The notes beneath the pieces are model-generated. The model ran no database searches and was not told the origin of the DNA. It saw nothing but the letters and a program-made list of their open reading frames with translations. Shown in pieces: positions 4,850 through 5,977 of a stretch of DNA of 5,977 nt. The stretch is from assembly GCA_021205255.1 (NCBI GenBank), contig JAJPXW010000020.1:1-5977 (forward strand), given 5' to 3'. Made by a program: the position numbers and the translations under genes. The DNA is from Burkholderiales bacterium (lineage in GTDB: Bacteria; Pseudomonadota; Gammaproteobacteria; Burkholderiales; Burkholderiaceae_F). How positions within the stretch are numbered: position 1 is the stretch's first letter; the number at the start of each line of letters is the position of its first letter.

Positions 4850-5977
4850 ATGCAGGAGCCCGCTTTGTCTTTGGTCCCTAAAATGAATGAACCGTTATTG
4901 CGGCTCTTTTCCTATCTTCCTCCCTATAAGTTGTTCATTGGGCTATCTCTGATTGCGATGATTATCTCCGCCGCAGCTTCGTCCCTAATGGCGCTGCTTC
5001 TTGGAGAGATGACCGACTTAGGCTTCTACCAAAAAAATGGGATAGTGGCTATTTGGGCGCCGATAGCGCTTATTGGCGTCTCGATGCTGCATAGCGGAGG
5101 ACAGTTCGTCAGTGCCTATCTTCTGCAAAAAGTCTCCCAGGCCGTCTTGGTCATTATTAGAAACCAGCTTTTTGATAGGATGCTGCGCTGGCCGGATGAG
5201 ACAGTGCAAAAACTTCAATCGGGAGTCGTTGTCTCCAAGTTCATTAACGAAGCCAGCATGGCTCTTGGAAGTGCCTCTGAAGTTCTAACGGTTATGGTTC
5301 GCGACTCCTTACAGGTAGTAGCTCTTTTAGCAGTACTTCTTTGGCATAACTGGCAATTGACGCTTGTCACTTTTGTGGTTGCGCCTTTCCTACTTATCGT
5401 GCTCCGCTATGTCAGTAAGCGCATGAAAGTGATCCAGACTAAGACTCAAGGCACTTACGGTCAGATGCTTGGATTCCTTACTGAAGTCTTCCAGGCCCAA
5501 AGACTAGTCAAGATTTATAACGGCTATCTTTTTGAAGAATTAAGGTTCGGCCATGTAAACCGTAAGCTTCAGGGTTTGGCAATTAGAGCAAAAATTGCCG
5601 AAGGACTGGGCACTCCAACAACGCAACTTATCACCATGAGTGGCGTTGCCATCGTTGTTTTTGTCGCTTTAATCCAAGCGCAAGCCGATATGCTCTCTTT
5701 TCCTGAATTCGTTACCTACATGTCGGCCATGCTTCTGATGACTCCAGCTATTAAAAAGCTATCGGCTCTGAACGGAACTACGGCCAGAATGTCGGCTGCT
5801 GCTACGAGCCTTTTCGAAATGATGGATATTCCTATTGAAAAGGATCCAGGTAAAAAGGATATTGGCAGAGTTGAAGGAAATGTTGAGTTCAAGAATATTT
5901 CCTATCGCTATCCTGATGTCGAGCGCACAGCTCTTAAGAACTTCAACCTGAAAGTAGAAAAGGGACAGATGATTGCG
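4850..5977 (+). CDS. msbA: Lipid A export ABC transporter MsbA, 5' part
   Basis: The first 376 codons of an MsbA-type ABC exporter, a homodimer of half-transporters that flips lipid A-core from the inner to the outer leaflet of the inner membrane using ATP. The frame has no stop and runs off the window. The transmembrane domain occupies about residues 16-325, with hydrophobic helices near 28-52, 66-89, 146-166, 168-188, 256-276 and 285-300. The cytoplasmic loop QMLGFLTEVFQAQRLVKIYN (205-224) and the stretch TARMSAAATSLFEMMDIP (311-328) are typical of bacterial MsbA. The nucleotide-binding domain begins VEGNVEFKNISYRYPD (341-356), in which Y354 is the A-loop tyrosine that stacks on adenine. 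The window ends at GQMIA, just before the expected Walker A, so ATPase motifs are not visible. The start is uncertain: ATG 4850 has no Shine-Dalgarno site, TTG 4865 has AGGAG at the ideal distance, and ATG 4883 (MNEPLLRLFSYLPPYK) begins closest to the conserved region. Divergent from a WaaF-like transferase, which fits an LPS locus. Confidence 0.9.
   Translation, partial: MQEPALSLVPKMNEPLLRLFSYLPPYKLFIGLSLIAMIISAAASSLMALLLGEMTDLGFYQKNGIVAIWAPIALIGVSMLHSGGQFVSAYLLQKVSQAVLVIIRNQLFDRMLRWPDETVQKLQSGVVVSKFINEASMALGSASEVLTVMVRDSLQVVALLAVLLWHNWQLTLVTFVVAPFLLIVLRYVSKRMKVIQTKTQGTYGQMLGFLTEVFQAQRLVKIYNGYLFEELRFGHVNRKLQGLAIRAKIAEGLGTPTTQLITMSGVAIVVFVALIQAQADMLSFPEFVTYMSAMLLMTPAIKKLSALNGTTARMSAAATSLFEMMDIPIEKDPGKKDIGRVEGNVEFKNISYRYPDVERTALKNFNLKVEKGQMIA
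4854..4858 (+). promoter_or_regulatory. Shine-Dalgarno AGGAG suggesting a TTG start at 4865 for msbA
   Basis: AGGAG lies 6 bases before TTG 4865, in frame with msbA, and is the only good ribosome binding site near any of the four gene starts in the window. It falls inside the gene if ATG 4850 is the start. Starting at 4865 would remove five residues from the N-terminus and leave the transmembrane region untouched. Confidence 0.4.

Overview
The window looks like chromosomal DNA of a Gram-negative bacterium. The best inference is a Burkholderiales (betaproteobacterial) species of the Sutterella/Parasutterella type. The reasons are a lipopolysaccharide-type MsbA exporter, a WaaF-like family 9 glycosyltransferase opening RLPNHIGDACMAMPALDLL (a form I associate with betaproteobacteria), moderate GC content, and a PD-(D/E)XK/AAA-ATPase-like protein of a family that is multiplied in gut anaerobes. 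The family-level placement is from memory and was not tested.

Layout. (1) Positions 1-925 hold no gene I can support: an AT-rich part with several short inverted repeats and one terminator-like hairpin (1-530), then a GC-richer block (about 540-830) with ragged open frames on both strands that may be decayed coding DNA. (2) 926-2545 (+) is a stand-alone protein with an N-terminal AAA-ATPase-like domain and a C-terminal PD-(D/E)XK nuclease domain, followed by terminator-like hairpins. (3) 2546-2841 is a convergent intergenic gap with a second small GC-richer patch. (4) 4766 down to 2842 (-) carries two genes in one direction, a WaaF-like glycosyltransferase and then a ten-helix EamA/DMT transporter, 77 bp apart. 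(5) 4767-4849 is a short divergent promoter region. (6) From 4850 (+) to the window end runs the first part of msbA, cut just before its Walker A motif.

The right half makes sense as an envelope locus: a sugar transferase of the heptosyltransferase fold and the flippase that moves lipid A-core across the inner membrane start back to back. The DMT transporter may be co-transcribed with the glycosyltransferase, but its substrate cannot be read from sequence. The left half (the nuclease/ATPase gene between gene-poor, patchy DNA) looks like an accessory insertion next to that housekeeping locus. I see no CRISPR array, RNA gene, complete insertion sequence or clear new multi-gene system. The most open question is what the nuclease/ATPase does.
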